Counted from the first letter of the stretch, positions 1 to 6,693 are shown. The stretch: DNA of 13,094 nt from GWF2-50-93 sp041666985 (GCA_041666985.1 JBAYFV010000060.1:1-13094), one strand, 5' to 3'. Numbers and translations are program-made. The notes: generated by a model from the sequence alone, not told the origin.

Positions 1-1020
1 CAGGGCATCCCTGCTCCTCTGAAGTTCAGCCTCCGCCCTCTTGCGGTCGGTGATATCGAGAATGACTCCGATTATACCGGCGACGTTTCCTTTTATGTCT
101 TTGAATGCCGCCTTGCTGAAAACAACATCACGCAGCCCACGTTTCCTTGTCTTGACTTTGTATTCGTAAACCTGCGATCCCGGATTTCTGAAAAGCTCAT
201 CATCCTTTTTAAAATACTCCTCGGCAACTTCCCTGGGAGATGTTTCAAAGACACTCTTGCCGAGTATCCCCTGTCTTGCCGTTCCCAGAAAATCTTCAAA
301 CGCCTTGTTACAGCCGATGTATCTCCCCTGTCTGTCCTTGTAAAACACGGGCGACGGGATTGTCTCCATAAGGGTGTTGAGGAATTCATACTGTTCGATC
401 GCCTTTGTCTGAATTCTTTTTCTCTCGCTGATATCCTCGGACACGCTCAGGAAATATTTTTTCCCGCCAATCGGGAGAAATTCAACATTCACCAGAACTT
501 CAATAACCTCGCCGTTTTTCTTCCTATAACGAGTCTCATAGGTTTCGGGGACACCCGCCGACGCAATCCTCTCCAGTCTTTTTTTCGTGTCCTGAAACGG
601 CAACACCTCGTAGTCCTTCAGTGCGATGCCGGAAAACTCCCGACGCGAATAGCCGAGAGTTTCGTAAGCTTTCCTGTTGAAATCCACATTCTCCCAGCTC
701 TCGCCATCCATCAGTATGATCGAGCTTGACGAATGCTCGAAAACTGCGCGATACCGCTCCTCGGTGCTGTGGAGGGCCATACCGAGCTTGGTATTCTCAA
801 GATGTTTCTTTTTTATCTGGCAGTGGTGGTCGAAATCGATTTTATGGACGAGGTAAGTCACCGCGGAAGCAATTATCATCACAAAAACCAGTGTGATAAG
901 ATGAGACTGAAGAAGTCCCATGGAAGGAAATACAACGTGCTTCACAATCTCAAGAAGAATGAATAAAACAGAAAGCAGGAGGACGGCAGAGGCCATCAGA
1001 CATTTTCTGCTTATGCTCAT
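1..1020 (-). CDS. Membrane sensor protein with two PAS domains, N-terminal part (probable histidine kinase)
   Basis: This reading frame stays open to the left edge of the window, so only the first 340 residues are present. Two hydrophobic segments (about residues 9-31 and 40-59) form a membrane anchor with almost no external domain. Two PAS-type domains follow at about 85-202 and 211-328. Each ends in the PAC-like pattern D-I-[ST]-[ED/DR]-R-K-R (DISERKR, DITDRKR), and a coiled-coil linker begins at the end. In this family the PAS domains sense a ligand or redox state and pass the signal to a downstream kinase or cyclase domain. That output domain lies outside the window, so histidine kinase is the likeliest call but is not shown. 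The ATG at 1020 was chosen because a strong GAGGGGGTG ribosome binding site lies just upstream. The gene is divergent from ilvC and has its own promoter at 1099-1127. Confidence 0.85.
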   Translation of the reverse strand, partial: MSISRKCLMASAVLLLSVLFILLEIVKHVVFPSMGLLQSHLITLVFVMIIASAVTYLVHKIDFDHHCQIKKKHLENTKLGMALHSTEERYRAVFEHSSSSIILMDGESWENVDFNRKAYETLGYSRREFSGIALKDYEVLPFQDTKKRLERIASAGVPETYETRYRKKNGEVIEVLVNVEFLPIGGKKYFLSVSEDISERKRIQTKAIEQYEFLNTLMETIPSPVFYKDRQGRYIGCNKAFEDFLGTARQGILGKSVFETSPREVAEEYFKKDDELFRNPGSQVYEYKVKTRKRGLRDVVFSKAAFKDIKGNVAGIIGVILDITDRKRAEAELQRSRDAL

Positions 1021-1098
1021 ATCCACCCCCTCTGGCATGACAGGAAAATAAAAATCTTTACCGGCCGGGCCGACACTTCTTAACATCCCAGCGTCTTT

Positions 1099-1127
1099 AA
1101 CCTAACATCAATTCAATTATTTGTCAA
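1099..1127 (-). promoter_or_regulatory. Sigma-70-type promoter of the PAS sensor gene
   Basis: Read on the minus strand, a perfect TTGACA box (1127-1122) is followed after exactly 17 bases by TAGGTT (1104-1099), which keeps the conserved T, A and final T of a -10 box. Transcription would start near 1092, giving a leader of about 70 bases before the ATG at 1020. The call rests on consensus match and position only. Confidence 0.6.
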
Positions 1128-1320
1128 CCATAACCCCCGTCTATATTCACAATATGCTGCCGGAGCATCCACTCGACTCGACCGAGCGCATTGCAATAGA
1201 ATGATAATACGCCACTTACAACGAATTAACCGAAAAACGGCTAATCCGCTGTAAATGGCTATCGTTCAGCCGCTTGTCATTTTCATGGTTGAGTCAAGTG
1301 GACATGCAAATTACTGGAAT

Positions 1321-1362
1321 CAGTTGAACTGGTTGCAAAATTCAAAATTTAACGGGTAAAAT
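1321..1362 (+). promoter_or_regulatory. Candidate ilvC promoter with adjoining palindrome
   Basis: TTGCAA (1333-1338) and TAAAAT (1357-1362) are separated by 18 bases, a fair sigma-70 match. Immediately upstream, 1321-1331 reads CAGTTGAACTG, an 11-base odd palindrome with 5-base arms that could be half of an operator or chance. Transcription from here would give ilvC a leader of almost 200 bases. This is an inference from sequence pattern alone. Confidence 0.35.
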
Positions 1363-1565
1363 GTGAAGGTTATTTCTTAACGAGCCCTAAGCGTCCTAGC
1401 AAAATTCCCCTGTGCTTTCCAATGGAGCTTCCAGGAATGTTAAAAAATCTGGTTGAAAAAGAGCGGTTTGCGCTTATCGTATGGCTTTTTGTTGCTTAAA
1501 GGGAACCTGTAAACAAAGCCGGTTTCTTTAACTTGCACCAACAATATTAACAGGAGAATAGGAAA

Positions 1566-2570
1566 ATGGTGAAGATTCTTCATGACAGCGATGCTGACAT
1601 CAGCGCGCTTAACGGCAAAACGATTGCGATTATCGGCTACGGAAACCAGGGATCCGCCCAGGCGCTCTGCATGCGTGATTCGGGTATCAATGTTATAATC
1701 GGCGAAACAGAGACTCTCAACGGCAATCCGAACCGTTCATGGGAAAAAGCCGTAAATGACGGGTTCAAAACCATGTCAATATCAGAAGCCGCAAAGACTG
1801 CCGACATAGTCCACATCCTTCTTCCCGATGAATTCCACGGCCCTGTCTACAAAAAGGAAATCAGGAAACACATGAAGGCCGGAAAAGTTCTTTCCTGCTC
1901 ACATGGATTCAACATCATTTTCAAGGGAATCGTCCCACCTGCAGATGTCGACATCATCATGGTCGCCCCCAAAAGCCCCGCCACCGAAGAACGCAAGGCC
2001 TTCCTTGCCGGTTTCGGAGTTCCGGGCCTTTTCGCCGTAAAACAGAACCCGAGCGGCAAAGCCAAGGAAATCGCCCTCGGCATGGCAAAAGCCATGGGCT
2101 TCACACGCGCCGGCGTTCTCGAATGCACATTTGAACAGGAAACCTATGAAGATCTCTTCGGGGAACAGACTGTTCTCTGCGGCGGTCTTGTCGAACTTAT
2201 GAAAGCCGGATTCGAAGTCCTTACCGAAGCGGGATACCCTCCGGAAATGGCCTATTTCGAATGCGTACACGAAATGAAACTGATTGTCGACCTTATCTTT
2301 GAAGGCGGAATACAGAAGATGAACTCCATCATATCCAACACCGCCGAATGGGGTGAATATGAAGTTGGCCCCAAAATCATCAACGCCGCAACCAAGGCCA
2401 GAATGAAGAAGGCTCTCAAGGATGTTGAAAACGGGAAATTCGCAAGAAAATGGCTCAAGGAAAGCAGAAACGGAGCGCCAAATCTCCTTGCAAAACGCAA
2501 AGCCCTCGGTGAACATCCCGTCGAAGTCGTAGGCAAACAGATAAGAGAAATGTTTGAGCTCAAAAAATAA
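1566..2570 (+). CDS. ilvC: Ketol-acid reductoisomerase (class I)
   Basis: The 334-residue protein has the length and order of a class I ketol-acid reductoisomerase. This enzyme converts acetolactate or acetohydroxybutyrate to the dihydroxy acid for valine, leucine and isoleucine synthesis, using Mg2+ and a nicotinamide cofactor. Visible landmarks are the dinucleotide-binding GYGNQG (24-29), H113 in CSHGFN, K136 in VAPKSP, the metal ligands D196 and E200 in DLFGEQ, E232 and E236 in the helical domain, and S257 in SNTAEWGE. The cofactor-specificity loop (47-58) is long and begins with Glu where the usual NADP-type loop begins with Arg. The ATG has AGGAG nine bases upstream. No other ilv gene is next to it; instead its stop codon overlaps the next gene by one base. 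Confidence 0.95.
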   Translation: MVKILHDSDADISALNGKTIAIIGYGNQGSAQALCMRDSGINVIIGETETLNGNPNRSWEKAVNDGFKTMSISEAAKTADIVHILLPDEFHGPVYKKEIRKHMKAGKVLSCSHGFNIIFKGIVPPADVDIIMVAPKSPATEERKAFLAGFGVPGLFAVKQNPSGKAKEIALGMAKAMGFTRAGVLECTFEQETYEDLFGEQTVLCGGLVELMKAGFEVLTEAGYPPEMAYFECVHEMKLIVDLIFEGGIQKMNSIISNTAEWGEYEVGPKIINAATKARMKKALKDVENGKFARKWLKESRNGAPNLLAKRKALGEHPVEVVGKQIREMFELKK

Positions 2571-3145
2571 TGAGGAAACTCCTCAAAACCAATGATGCCG
2601 CCCAATATCTCGGAGTTTCCCGCTCCAGTCTTACCAACTGGGTCAAGCAGAATCTGCTTGGCAGCGGGTTAACTCCCGGCGGCCATTATAGGTTTACAGT
2701 TGACGAACTTGACAAGTTTGCGGAAAGGCGCGGCCTCCGCATACCAAAGACTCTGAACGATTCCGGCAAAATTAAAATTCTGGTCATTGATGACGATGGC
2801 GCTTTCCGGGAGTTCATCAAAGACGCGCTGGATGTGTTTTCGGGTTTCGAACTGAGGGAAGCCTCGGACGGGATGCAGGGTGTCCTGCTAATCGGCACCT
2901 GGCAGCCCGACCTCGTCATTCTCGATCTCAGAATGCCGAACATGAACGGAATCGACTTCTGCAGGATACTCAGGCAGAACGAAGACACGGAAGATGTCAA
3001 GGTGATTATCACCAGCGCACATCTTTCTCCTGAAGCCAAGGCCGAAATCCTGAAACTCTCTGTTGACGTTGTCCTGGAAAAACCTGTCAGGCTCGGCTCA
3101 ATAGTTGCCGCCGTTGAAAAATGCACAGACTTGAAGCTAAAGTGA
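2570..3145 (+). CDS. HTH-receiver response regulator with N-terminal excisionase/MerR-like DNA-binding domain
   Basis: Residues 1-57 form an excisionase/MerR-type winged helix-turn-helix, starting with a DAAQYLGVSRSSLTNWV pattern and followed by a GGHYRFTVDELDKF wing. Residues about 68-187 form a complete receiver domain: acidic residues D74-D76, phosphoacceptor D119 in LDLRMPNMNG, T148 and K171 are all in place, so it should be phosphorylatable. DNA-binding domain first and receiver last is the reverse of most response regulators. The start ATG (2570-2572) shares its A with the last base of the ilvC TAA stop (TAATG), and there is no strong ribosome binding site, so translation is probably coupled to ilvC. 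The histidine kinase at 4129 or the PAS sensor at 1-1020 could be its partner. DNA targets are unknown. Confidence 0.88.
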   Translation: MRKLLKTNDAAQYLGVSRSSLTNWVKQNLLGSGLTPGGHYRFTVDELDKFAERRGLRIPKTLNDSGKIKILVIDDDGAFREFIKDALDVFSGFELREASDGMQGVLLIGTWQPDLVILDLRMPNMNGIDFCRILRQNEDTEDVKVIITSAHLSPEAKAEILKLSVDVVLEKPVRLGSIVAAVEKCTDLKLK

Positions 3146-3167
3146 TTGAATCTTTTTCAGGAAAACA

Positions 3168-4034
3168 ATGAGATTCTCCCAGAAAACAAAACGGGGTGTT
3201 TTTCTTTTCTTGCTTTCTTCTTCAATATTCCTGGAATCAAACACCAATTGCCAGGATAGTCCCGACAGTACCGACTCCCCCTCCCCTTCCTCAGAATTAT
3301 CAAAAAATACGCGCGGCTGCATTACCTCCGACATCGTGATTGACGGAATTCAGAATGAAAAAGCATGGTCTTCCGTTCCGTTTCAAGCAATTAAAACCGA
3401 CAGCTGCGAGATCAAATACAAGATTTATTCCCACAACTCATGCATATATCTGCTTGTTGTCTTCCCTTCGGAAAAGGAAAACCGGAAACACCGGTTATGG
3501 CACTGGGATCCGTTGAAACAGCTTTATTTATCCGGTCCGGAAAAAGAAGATGAGCTTTATGTACTATGGTCTGAATTTCCCTTGGATGCCATTCCCGGCA
3601 CTTTCGCAGAAAACGCGGATGTCTGGATATGGCGCGCGGCAAGAACAGACCCGGCCGGATTCGCCGATGATTATTATTTCATAAACGAGCGCCTTTCTTC
3701 CAGACCCTACAATGAGTTCGCAGATCTTCTGCAGGACAACGGGAAGTCATGCTGGTTCAACAGGTATTTCGCCGTTTTTGCGGGAAACGAGCTTCCACGC
3801 TACAATCAAAGCACCCCGGAAGGCAGTCTGGCAGATGTCAGGGCAAAAGGCAGTTGGAATTCGGGAGTCTGGACAGTCGAGTTCTCGCGGAAGATGAATA
3901 CTGGAAACACCGATGATATTGATTTTGGAAGAAACACCGGACTTTCCGTTTCATTCTCACTTTCACCGCCCGAGAAAAAGTTTCTTAAACTATCTGAATT
4001 TAAACGGATACCGGAAATTAAACAGGAAAAATAA
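3168..4034 (+). CDS. Exported protein with ethylbenzene dehydrogenase-like haem-binding domain
   Basis: A basic start and hydrophobic stretch (about residues 8-23) look like a signal peptide, followed by a Ser/Pro/Asp-rich linker (29-45). From about residue 52 the protein resembles the EB_dh fold, the haem b-binding domain of ethylbenzene/DMSO-reductase-type gamma subunits and related DOMON/CBM9-like proteins. It shows an opening DIVIDGIQNEKAW strand, a middle WHWDP, and the telling DVWIWRAARTDPAGFADD segment at 151-168. The usual partner molybdenum and iron-sulfur subunits are absent here, so an electron-transfer complex is not supported. The mature part holds five cysteines (28, 51, 80, 92, 195). 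The ATG has CAGGA about five bases upstream and lies 22 bases after the receiver gene, so the two are probably co-transcribed. Domain assignment is by remembered motif; actual haem binding is unproven. Confidence 0.7.
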   Translation: MRFSQKTKRGVFLFLLSSSIFLESNTNCQDSPDSTDSPSPSSELSKNTRGCITSDIVIDGIQNEKAWSSVPFQAIKTDSCEIKYKIYSHNSCIYLLVVFPSEKENRKHRLWHWDPLKQLYLSGPEKEDELYVLWSEFPLDAIPGTFAENADVWIWRAARTDPAGFADDYYFINERLSSRPYNEFADLLQDNGKSCWFNRYFAVFAGNELPRYNQSTPEGSLADVRAKGSWNSGVWTVEFSRKMNTGNTDDIDFGRNTGLSVSFSLSPPEKKFLKLSEFKRIPEIKQEK

Positions 4035-4052
4035 AAGAACAGCCTTACGGGC

Positions 4053-4088
4053 TTGACTACCAACAAAGGCCGAATTACTTTTAATTCG
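4053..4088 (+). promoter_or_regulatory. Candidate promoter of the histidine kinase gene with palindrome over the -10 box
   Basis: TTGACT (4053-4058) is followed after 17 bases by TACTTT (4076-4081), a plausible promoter. The -10 box sits inside a perfect 7-base inverted repeat, CGAATTA (4071-4077) and TAATTCG (4082-4088), with a CTTT centre. A dyad in that place is the usual layout for a repressor or autoregulator site. It could equally act as an RNA hairpin if transcription reads through from upstream. No T run follows, so it is not an obvious terminator. Confidence 0.42.
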
Positions 4089-4094
4089 TTGGCA

Positions 4095-4118
4095 GTTAAT
4101 GCCGTAAGGCATGTTAAC
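4095..4118 (+). promoter_or_regulatory. Hairpin just ahead of the histidine kinase start
   Basis: GTTAATGCC (4095-4103) can pair with GGCA-TTAAC (within 4108-4118) around a GTAA loop, leaving two bulged bases. In a competing fold, CCGTAAGGC (4102-4110) pairs perfectly over nine bases with GCCTTACGG at 4042-4050. The two folds exclude each other and sit next to the start region, so they could affect translation of the kinase. The pairing is visible in the sequence; any regulatory role is inferred. Confidence 0.35.
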
Positions 4119-4128
4119 GGATGCAAAA

Positions 4129-5688
4129 ATGAGAAGCAGGATAAACTACAGCACACTTCGCCGCATCACGTTTGCAGCTTACATCCTTATTACGATTCTT
4201 TTCTGCTCGCTCCTTATCTATATCGGGAAACGGGAAATAAGCAAAGCAAAGCTTTATGCCGAAAAAGAGCGTCTTTATGTTGAATCACTGCTGGCATGCA
4301 ACAACTCCTTCAACACGGTTGAAAACTCAGCGCAGTGCGTTCTCGCCTCGCCTTCACAAAACACCTGTTCGTCCTTCAGAGACCAGGTTGTGAGCTTCCA
4401 GAAGACAATAAACCTTCTCGCCCGGATAGAATCGGAAAGGACGACGCGCCCCCCGATTCCGGTATCGGAACTTCAGTCTGAAACACAGATGCTATGTTCC
4501 GTATCAGAGGCCGTCTGCGCGGACATGCCGTATTATAGATTTGAAAAACAGACTGTTTCCGATGACATCTCGCAGATCATCGAATCGTTGAAAAACGTCC
4601 AGTCAAAACTGCAGAACATGTTGAAAATTGAAATGGATCACGCTGAAATCTGGCAGAGGCAGAGCCTGTTTTTCTTCAGCAACCTCCAGTATCTGCTTGT
4701 CCTCTTCTTTGTGCTGACAACTGTTTTCAGCCTGTCTGCCTCCTTCCTTTTCGGTCACATTCTAAGGAAGTCCCTGAAAGACCTGAGCGATGGCACAAAA
4801 CAAATCAGCTCGGGGAATCTGAAATACCGTTTCAAAAAAATCCAGTCCGACGAAATCGGGGACGTGATGCATGATTTCAACCTGATGGCGAAGCGTCTTG
4901 AACAGCAGAAACTCGCGCTCGAAAAAATAAACCGGGAGCTCGGGGAAAAAGCCTCCCAGCTTATTGAAGCGCATAAGCACAAGGACAGATTTCTCGCGAA
5001 CATGAGCCATGAACTCAGGACTCCCCTGAATTCAATCATCGGTTTTTCCGAGCTGATAGTCAGAAAATCCGAATCTCCGCAGGGAGATCCTAAAACACTC
5101 GCACAGGCCCAGCGGATACTTGCCGCCGCAGAACATCTGCTCGACCTGATCTCGGATCTGCTCGAAGTTGCAAAAATCGACGCCGGGGTCCTCACTCCCT
5201 CCTTCTCGGAAATAAATCTTTCCGAATCCATCGGAAACATACTTCTGATGCTTAAACCGCTTTCCGAACAGAAGGGGATATCCCTTGATTCGGACATTCA
5301 GGAGAACATGAGCATCTCCGCAGATGAAAGGATCATCAGGCAAATACTGATAAACATCATAAACAACGCAATAAAATTCACACATCATGGAACTGTCACT
5401 GTCTCCGCCCGTATTGACGACACAGGGAAATCAGCGGCGGCGCGGACGCCATTCGCAGTCATTGAAGTCGCCGACACCGGAATCGGCATCAGTGCAGACG
5501 ACCAGAAACGGATATTCAAAGACTTCCACAGGGTCGAAACCGGCCTCACATCGAACTATGAGGGCGTAGGGCTCGGCCTTACTTTGAGTAAAAGACTTGT
5601 TGAATTGCACGGCGGAAAGATTAATGTAAAAAGCGAAATCGGAAAAGGCAGCGTATTCACCTTGCTTATCCCGTCCAAACGGGTATGA
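4129..5688 (+). CDS. Membrane sensor histidine kinase with HAMP linker
   Basis: Numbered from the ATG at 4129 (519 residues), there is a first membrane segment at about 13-33, an external region at 34-180, a second membrane segment at 181-209, and a HAMP linker plus coiled coil at about 210-285. A phosphoacceptor domain has H294 in NMSHELRTPLN. The ATP-binding domain has N-box NN (412-413), D449 in VADTGIGI and GVGLGL (479-484). All catalytic motifs are intact, so it should autophosphorylate and pass phosphate to a receiver, possibly the HTH-receiver protein at 2570. The external region has five cysteines (57, 70, 80, 123, 130), unusual for such a sensor. An ATG at 4111 would add six residues, but its only purine-rich stretch is too close; 4129 has GGA seven bases upstream. 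The lipoprotein gene at 5718 follows after 29 bases. Confidence 0.9.
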   Translation: MRSRINYSTLRRITFAAYILITILFCSLLIYIGKREISKAKLYAEKERLYVESLLACNNSFNTVENSAQCVLASPSQNTCSSFRDQVVSFQKTINLLARIESERTTRPPIPVSELQSETQMLCSVSEAVCADMPYYRFEKQTVSDDISQIIESLKNVQSKLQNMLKIEMDHAEIWQRQSLFFFSNLQYLLVLFFVLTTVFSLSASFLFGHILRKSLKDLSDGTKQISSGNLKYRFKKIQSDEIGDVMHDFNLMAKRLEQQKLALEKINRELGEKASQLIEAHKHKDRFLANMSHELRTPLNSIIGFSELIVRKSESPQGDPKTLAQAQRILAAAEHLLDLISDLLEVAKIDAGVLTPSFSEINLSESIGNILLMLKPLSEQKGISLDSDIQENMSISADERIIRQILINIINNAIKFTHHGTVTVSARIDDTGKSAAARTPFAVIEVADTGIGISADDQKRIFKDFHRVETGLTSNYEGVGLGLTLSKRLVELHGGKINVKSEIGKGSVFTLLIPSKRV

Positions 5689-5717
5689 CAAAACAAACAA
5701 ATCTGGAGGAAAGCAAA

Positions 5718-6212
5718 ATGAGAAAAAGATTTGCCGGAATGATTGTCGGCCTGCTGGTGTTCGCGCTTCTTGCAGGCTGTGAAACCGTAAAACCCTCATC
5801 CGGAGACGCCGACAAGGACAAGGCCGGAAAGAAAGATGAAAAACCGCTTGTGGAAACGCTTAGACCGACTCTGACAGAGGCTGAAAAAATCAATCTTGCA
5901 GACCCCATACTCGACAGAATGCTCAAGGGCATAAACAAAGGCGACTACACCCTCTACAGCGGCAACTTCTTCAAGGGGCTCAAGGATCAGGTCAAGGAAA
6001 AGGACTTTAAGACGCTGAACGACGATCTTAAAAAGCAGATCGGCGAATATAAATCCAGGAAATTCATGGACATACTCAACAAAAAACTTGTTGACATATT
6101 CGTATGGAAGGCGAAATTCACAAAGACCGATGAAGATGTCATGATCCGCCTTTTCCTGATCGAGGACGAAGGCCAGTATAAAGTCTCTTCGTTCAGCATA
6201 AGCCCGTTCTAA
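5718..6212 (+). CDS. Small lipoprotein with NTF2-like/DUF3887-like domain
   Basis: A 164-residue protein with a clear lipoprotein signal: basic start, hydrophobic core and an LAGC lipobox with acylated Cys21. A charged Lys/Asp-rich linker (about 25-45) leads to a globular part whose helix-then-strand pattern (LDRMLKGINKGDYTLYSGNF and later a strand-rich C-terminus ending VSSFSIS) recalls DUF3887/NTF2-like proteins. That match is by eye only. A longer start at 5685 exists, but the ATG at 5718 has a strong GGAGGA seven bases upstream and leaves a proper signal peptide. It follows the histidine kinase closely and is probably co-transcribed, so it may act in the same envelope response. Its stop codon lies inside the inverted repeat at 6210-6261. 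Confidence 0.82.
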   Translation: MRKRFAGMIVGLLVFALLAGCETVKPSSGDADKDKAGKKDEKPLVETLRPTLTEAEKINLADPILDRMLKGINKGDYTLYSGNFFKGLKDQVKEKDFKTLNDDLKKQIGEYKSRKFMDILNKKLVDIFVWKAKFTKTDEDVMIRLFLIEDEGQYKVSSFSISPF

Positions 6213-6261
6213 GTAGTCGTATTCATAAATCCGATGACGTATTTATGAACACGACTACTAA
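6210..6261. repeat. Long inverted repeat overlapping the lipoprotein stop codon
   Basis: Two 21-base arms (6210-6230 and 6241-6261) pair except at two positions. They form two perfect 9-bp blocks, AGTAGTCGT and TTCATAAAT with their complements, around a 10-base loop. The TAA stop (6210-6212) is the first part of the left arm. No T run follows, so this is not a standard terminator. It could be an mRNA-stabilising or processing hairpin between the two lipoprotein genes, or one copy of a dispersed palindromic repeat. Confidence 0.7.
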
Positions 6262-6279
6262 GTCAGCTCTACTGAAGGT

Positions 6280-6308
6280 TTGATTTTCATTTGAAGTTGG
6301 ACTATTTT
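6280..6308 (+). promoter_or_regulatory. Sigma-70-type promoter of the second lipoprotein gene
   Basis: TTGATT (6280-6285) and TATTTT (6303-6308) are separated by exactly 17 bases. Transcription would begin near 6315, about 19 bases before the start codon and just ahead of the AGGAG ribosome binding site. This suggests the second lipoprotein can be expressed independently of the kinase operon. Confidence 0.5.
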
Positions 6309-6333
6309 AGGGACATACAACAAAGGAGACAGT

Positions 6334-6693
6334 ATGAGAAAATTGATGTCGGTTGTTTTCGGATTGGGAGTTCTGGCATTTCTGCTCGCAGGCTGCGAAG
6401 GCATGAAAATGTCCATGCATGAAAGCCATGCGACTTATGCGGATATTGATGTTCCAATCAGCAAACTGCCACAGGCCATTAAAAACGCAGCCCCGAAGGC
6501 CGGGTTCGTGGTAAATCAGGTGCAGGACACTCCTGTCGATGGCCGGTTTGAATCAAGTGAAGTACTTGTCACATACAAGAAGATTGACGATAAGAAAACA
6601 AAGATTTACGTCGGAGTAGGCACGTTTTTCCCGGATCGCGACAAAGAAGTGCTTTTCCTGAACGAGATCAAGAAAGAGCTTGGCGTCAAGTAA
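6334..6693 (+). CDS. Small lipoprotein, DUF3568-like
   Basis: A 119-residue protein whose signal peptide ends in LLAGC with acylated Cys21, nearly the same layout as the lipoprotein just upstream. After a Met-rich stretch (MKMSMHES) the mature part has the compact order seen in DUF3568-type lipoproteins: YADIDVPISKLPQAIKNAA helix, GFVVNQVQ strand, ES-x-E-V-L-V-TYKK strand, KTKIYVGVGTF strand, and a closing helix. The family has no known biochemical activity and the match is by eye. AGGAG lies five bases before the ATG. It has its own promoter at 6280-6308 and ends before the bidirectional terminator at 6714. Confidence 0.82.
   Translation: MRKLMSVVFGLGVLAFLLAGCEGMKMSMHESHATYADIDVPISKLPQAIKNAAPKAGFVVNQVQDTPVDGRFESSEVLVTYKKIDDKKTKIYVGVGTFFPDRDKEVLFLNEIKKELGVK

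Larger units (their letters stand above)
1021..1565. other. Intergenic region between divergent genes
   Basis: No convincing gene lies in this stretch. It holds the minus-strand promoter at 1099-1127, a candidate plus-strand promoter and palindrome at 1321-1362, and a small imperfect hairpin at 1417-1437 (TTCC-TGGA paired with TCCA-GGAA around a GCT loop, with two unpaired A). No run of T follows the hairpin, so it does not look like a terminator or classic attenuator. A 16-codon frame at 1481-1531 is not rich in branched-chain codons. The ilvC ribosome binding site (AGGAG, 1552-1556) closes the region. Confidence 0.6.

Noticed and set aside
733..966. 77-codon plus-strand frame inside the PAS sensor gene
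   Set aside because: It is antisense to the PAS protein, whose frame is uninterrupted for 340 codons with recognisable domains.
1238..1272. CGGCT/AGCCG inverted repeat in the ilvC upstream region
   Set aside because: Arms of only five bases around a 25-base loop are expected by chance.
1481..1531. 16-codon frame as a branched-chain leader peptide for ilvC attenuation
   Set aside because: It encodes MAFCCLKGTCKQSRFL, not rich in Ile, Leu or Val, and no terminator/antiterminator pair with a T run follows.
1899..2516. Long open frame of 205 codons on the minus strand inside ilvC
   Set aside because: It lies entirely antisense to a gene with clear family motifs; its composition reflects the opposite strand and it has no recognisable domain.
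4111..4128. ATG at 4111 as the start of the histidine kinase
   Set aside because: The only purine-rich stretch is almost touching it and it lies in a hairpin; 4129 has GGA at seven bases. The choice stays uncertain and affects six residues only.
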